NCBI GenBank assembly: GCA_023129415.1
Contig: JAGMCF010000146.1
Span: 1 to 32,174 of the forward strand
From: Candidatus Cloacimonadota bacterium
GTDB lineage: Bacteria > Cloacimonadota > Cloacimonadia > JGIOTU-2
Direction of reading: 5' to 3'
DNA: 32,174 nt
In this document: one piece after another, positions 29,201 to 32,174 of the stretch
Position numbering within the stretch: the stretch's first letter is position 1
How the letters are laid out: every line of letters begins with the position of its first letter
Program-made: the position numbers and the translations under genes
The notes under the pieces: model-generated
What the model saw: only the letters and a program-made list of their open reading frames with translations
The model's database searches: none
What the model was told of the DNA's origin: nothing

Positions 29201-29656
29201 ATGATTAAAACAATGAAAATAAAAAAAGTTCTTCTGGTAGGTTTTATTTCAGGTCTTATTATGGGTATTGCATTGTTTTTAAGCGGTGCTATTGCATCAA
29301 GGATAGTCTATGGTCCACAAATGGTTCCGGAAGGTAAGTTTGAACCTGATCAGATTAATGCCTTTTATTTCTTTTGGACCAAATTAGTTATTGGTGGTTT
29401 TTTTGGTATTATATTTACTTTAATATACTCGAGATTAGTAAGGTATATGAATTTTGCAGGCGCTCTTAAAGGTTTGTTATTTGGTTTTCTACTGTGGTTA
29501 ATTATTTCGCTTTGGGATATTTCTCATCCTTTAATGTACGAATCTGTCGCAACTAAAAACCAATTATTCTGGAATATCTATACTCTTGGCGGCTTTTTGG
29601 CTTATGGCGCTGTTGTTGGTTTTATTTTTAAAAAATGGATTAAAGAAAAATGTTAG
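29201..29656 (+). CDS. Hypothetical small membrane protein
   Basis: Four predicted TM stretches; 11 bp after the previous ORF. Confidence 0.7.
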   Translation: MIKTMKIKKVLLVGFISGLIMGIALFLSGAIASRIVYGPQMVPEGKFEPDQINAFYFFWTKLVIGGFFGIIFTLIYSRLVRYMNFAGALKGLLFGFLLWLIISLWDISHPLMYESVATKNQLFWNIYTLGGFLAYGAVVGFIFKKWIKEKC

Positions 29657-29685
29657 CAGATATTAAATTTTAAAAAGGAAAAGAT

Positions 29686-30159
29686 ATGAAATTATTTAAA
29701 CCAATAATCCTAACTGACTCAATAGAAATAAAAACAACACCTGAAAAAATTTGGGAATTTTTTATTAATCTTGAAAAGAATTATAGATCCTGGCATCCCC
29801 AAGACCATGTTGAATTCAGATGGACAAAAGGAAAACCAATGGAATCGGGTTCCGGTTGGTACGGTAAAGAAATAGTTAGGGGAAAAGTATTTGAATTAAA
29901 GGGAACTGTTGGAGAAGTTATTCCAAACAGAAAAATTGTTTTCAAATATTCATTTCCTGTATCATTCGTTGCTCCTTGGTTTGAATGGTCAATAGAACCT
30001 AAAAGTTCGATATCTGTTTTTACAGCCAGAAGCTATTTAAGAGCCGGTGAATTTTATCTAAAATATTTTAAAAAAGAAATGGAGCCTAAACTTGAAATGC
30101 ATTACCATCATGTAAAGGAAGAGGGAGAAAATCTAAAAAAAATATTAGAAAGCTTGTAG
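29686..30159 (+). CDS. SRPBCC (START/polyketide cyclase-like) family protein
   Basis: 'DSIEIKTTPEKIWEFFINLEKNYRSWHPQDHVEFRW...GSGWYGKEIVRGKVFELKGTVGEVIPNRKIVFKYSF'. Confidence 0.78.
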   Translation: MKLFKPIILTDSIEIKTTPEKIWEFFINLEKNYRSWHPQDHVEFRWTKGKPMESGSGWYGKEIVRGKVFELKGTVGEVIPNRKIVFKYSFPVSFVAPWFEWSIEPKSSISVFTARSYLRAGEFYLKYFKKEMEPKLEMHYHHVKEEGENLKKILESL

Positions 30160-30176
30160 TATTTGAAACAGATAAT

Positions 30177-30236
30177 AATGCCCTACAACAATCCCGAAGT
30201 TTCGGGATAAAAAATAGGCGAAAGGCGAGTTGCGTT
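30177..30236 (+). other. attC-like site 4 (short, hairpin-modified)
   Basis: aatgccctacaac (30177-30189) is the exact reverse complement of 28194-28206; atcccgaagtttcgggat hairpin inside; ggcgagttgcgtt at the far end. Confidence 0.6.
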
Positions 30237-30262
30237 TCAGGGGAAATATCTAATTGGAAGTA

Positions 30263-31972
30263 ATGAAAATGATAATAAAAGATATTCCTACTCGGTCTGT
30301 AATATTAGTTATATTAGGATTGTGTGCATTTCACTTGTTTTTTTTACTTAGGTTTTTTGCTCCTGCTATTTCTACCCCCGATGCACAAGGATATTTTACA
30401 CAGGGAAAAATAATTGCAACACATGGACAAACTTTTTTTATACCAGAAAACAATCTTCAATACATTGGTCCCCATTGGCACAGCCATGATGGACAGAAAT
30501 ATTATACAACTTTCCCGCCTGGATTCCCCTTTCTAATAGCTATCGCTTATAAACTATTTGGAGCAAATTCGACTTTCTTGATAAATCTGATATTGGCGTC
30601 AATCAGTCTGTTGATTTTTTTCTTTCTATGTAAAAATTGGCTTTCAAATAATTGGTCTTTGGCGGCAACATTTTTCCTTGCAATAAACCCTTTCTACAAC
30701 GAACACGCATTATTTGGCGATTCGCATACTTCATTAATCTTCTTTTTTCTCATAGCTTTGCTATTCTTAATAAAAGCAATTAAGACAGACAATTATGTTT
30801 ATGCAATTATCTCAGGAGTAGCAATAGGTATAGTTCCCACAATTCGTTATGCGGAATTTGTTCTCTGTATTGTTTTTGGTGCATACATTTTTTGGCTATT
30901 TTATACAAAGAAAATATCTCTAAGAACATGTATTTCATTTGTCATTGGTATATTAATACCTCTTATTCCGTTAGCCATGCGAAATCATATAGCGTTTGGT
31001 AAATTTTGGATAACAAGTTATAGTTTGGCCAATACTCAGGCATTATTCGGTATCAATTATTTAATTGAGCATTTCATCCCATTTCTTGTAATGCTTGCAA
31101 CTGCTGGGATGGGAGTATTGTTATTGTTTAGTATTGGCGGTTTCATCAAGCTTTTAAAAAACTCAGATACTAAGTCTATTGCCGTTTATTTTCTATCATC
31201 TGTAGTGATACTGACATTCACTTATATGGCTTATTCCTGGTCGCCCGATCCACAATCAATGCGATTTCTACTGCCGACTTTTCCAGTTTACACTTTGGTG
31301 TCAGTTTACTTTATTAGCCATTTAAAGAGAAAATATCAAATTGCTTTTCTATCAATTGCTCTTCTTGCTTCATTACCTTGGGGAGTGCTTGGTTCCTTAC
31401 GGGCTGTAAAACCTTTGTATGTGCGGAATAGCGTTCTAGCAGATATAACAAAGGCTGTTGAAAGAAATACAGAAGCTGGGAGCATCATTATTACCTATGA
31501 AGGGATTTGTCAAAATCTTGATTTATATGACAAATGGAAACTTATTGATATTTCAATACTTTCAAAAGCAGATGCTCTGACAGGCAAAAGGCCAATGAAA
31601 CCAATGAGAAATGAATATGCATCAAAAGTTTACAACTCATTGCATGGAAACGAGTTTAAGAACCAATTAATCGAAGATTTAAACCAATGGTCAGGTAAAA
31701 AGATTTTCATGATTGCATACGAAAATGAAATTGAAATGGTAAACAAATTAATTGGTGATAGGTTTAATATTGATAAAAAGAGTTCCATTGAAATATCCAA
31801 TCTCCCAGCATTAGAATTTATACTTAACAGGAGAGCACGGAGAATACCCCACCGCCCCAGAATCAAACCGCCAGCAGGGCCAAATCGACACGGATCCGTA
31901 GGTCCTAACCAAATATTTGACTTTGAAATAAGAAAGGAACCTTTGATAATTGTTGAATTGACAGTGAAATAA
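30263..31972 (+). CDS. Glycosyltransferase family 39/PMT-like integral membrane protein
   Basis: About ten TM segments; early acidic 'ISTPDAQGYFTQGKIIATHG' and 'TTFPPGFPFLIAIAYKLFGAN', typical of GT-C/ArnT-like proteins. Confidence 0.75.
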   Translation: MKMIIKDIPTRSVILVILGLCAFHLFFLLRFFAPAISTPDAQGYFTQGKIIATHGQTFFIPENNLQYIGPHWHSHDGQKYYTTFPPGFPFLIAIAYKLFGANSTFLINLILASISLLIFFFLCKNWLSNNWSLAATFFLAINPFYNEHALFGDSHTSLIFFFLIALLFLIKAIKTDNYVYAIISGVAIGIVPTIRYAEFVLCIVFGAYIFWLFYTKKISLRTCISFVIGILIPLIPLAMRNHIAFGKFWITSYSLANTQALFGINYLIEHFIPFLVMLATAGMGVLLLFSIGGFIKLLKNSDTKSIAVYFLSSVVILTFTYMAYSWSPDPQSMRFLLPTFPVYTLVSVYFISHLKRKYQIAFLSIALLASLPWGVLGSLRAVKPLYVRNSVLADITKAVERNTEAGSIIITYEGICQNLDLYDKWKLIDISILSKADALTGKRPMKPMRNEYASKVYNSLHGNEFKNQLIEDLNQWSGKKIFMIAYENEIEMVNKLIGDRFNIDKKSSIEISNLPALEFILNRRARRIPHRPRIKPPAGPNRHGSVGPNQIFDFEIRKEPLIIVELTVK

Positions 31973-31992
31973 AATGACACACAATATTGCAT

Positions 31993-32084
31993 AACGCAAC
32001 TCGCCCATCGCCTAACAACGTGTTTGCGACGCTTCACTAAATCCCGATAAGTCGGCACTTCGCAAACACGCAAAACGTTATGTG
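31993..32084 (+). other. attC-like site 5
   Basis: cctaac-aa-cgtgtttgcga (32019-32029) pairs perfectly with tcgcaaacacg (32060-32070)-caaaac-gttatgtg; near-canonical attC layout. Confidence 0.78.
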
Positions 32085-32108
32085 AAATGCTCTGAGTATG
32101 TAATAATT

Positions 32109-32174
32109 TAGTATCTTATCAATAATATTCGTGTAGTTTTTGGTTCACCCTTCGTAGTAACTACGGAGAACGGG
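32109..32174 (-). repeat. Two-module dispersed repeat, copy II (inverted, shorter spacer, truncated by window edge)
   Basis: Reverse complement cccgttctccgtagttactacgaagggtgaa...acacgaatattattgataagatacta matches the modules at 22214-22372. Confidence 0.8.

Larger units (their letters stand above)
23009..32174 (+). mobile_element. Integron-like gene-cassette array without an integrase in the window (CALIN-like)
   Basis: Five attC-like imperfect palindromes separate same-strand cassettes; the starting arm of each cassette is complementary to its terminal arm. Confidence 0.7.

Overview
AT-rich bacterial chromosomal segment with many intergenic hairpins; lineage not determinable, FCB-group-like by inference. 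(a) 1-2481: glpA-like (5'-truncated), glpB-like and DUF1667 genes, interrupted by two insertions that each lie between exact 26-bp direct repeats copying the 3' end of the upstream gene. (b) 4.5-11.5 kb: defence island with a cluster of variable palindromes, a type IIG-like restriction-methyltransferase, and a 1174-aa protein combining an HsdR_N-like nuclease domain with a NACHT/STAND-like NTPase. (c) 12-15.2 kb: truncated aminotransferase and a translationally coupled three-gene cassette (TIGR04255-like, unknown, DUF7689-like) flanked by a duplicated 3' end of a TPR lipoprotein gene. (d) 15.3-21.9 kb: degraded winged-helix gene, RNase Z, and a TolC-RND pair with no adaptor gene. (e) ~23-32.2 kb: the most interesting region, an integrase-less array of integron-like gene cassettes (CALIN-like). 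At least five attC-like sites separate all-plus-strand cassettes (RhuM; CPBP protease + serine hydrolase; CPBP-like; three-gene membrane/SRPBCC; GT39-like), and the first bases of each cassette are complementary to its own terminal attC arm. All calls come from reading sequence and translations by eye; no searches or folding were run.
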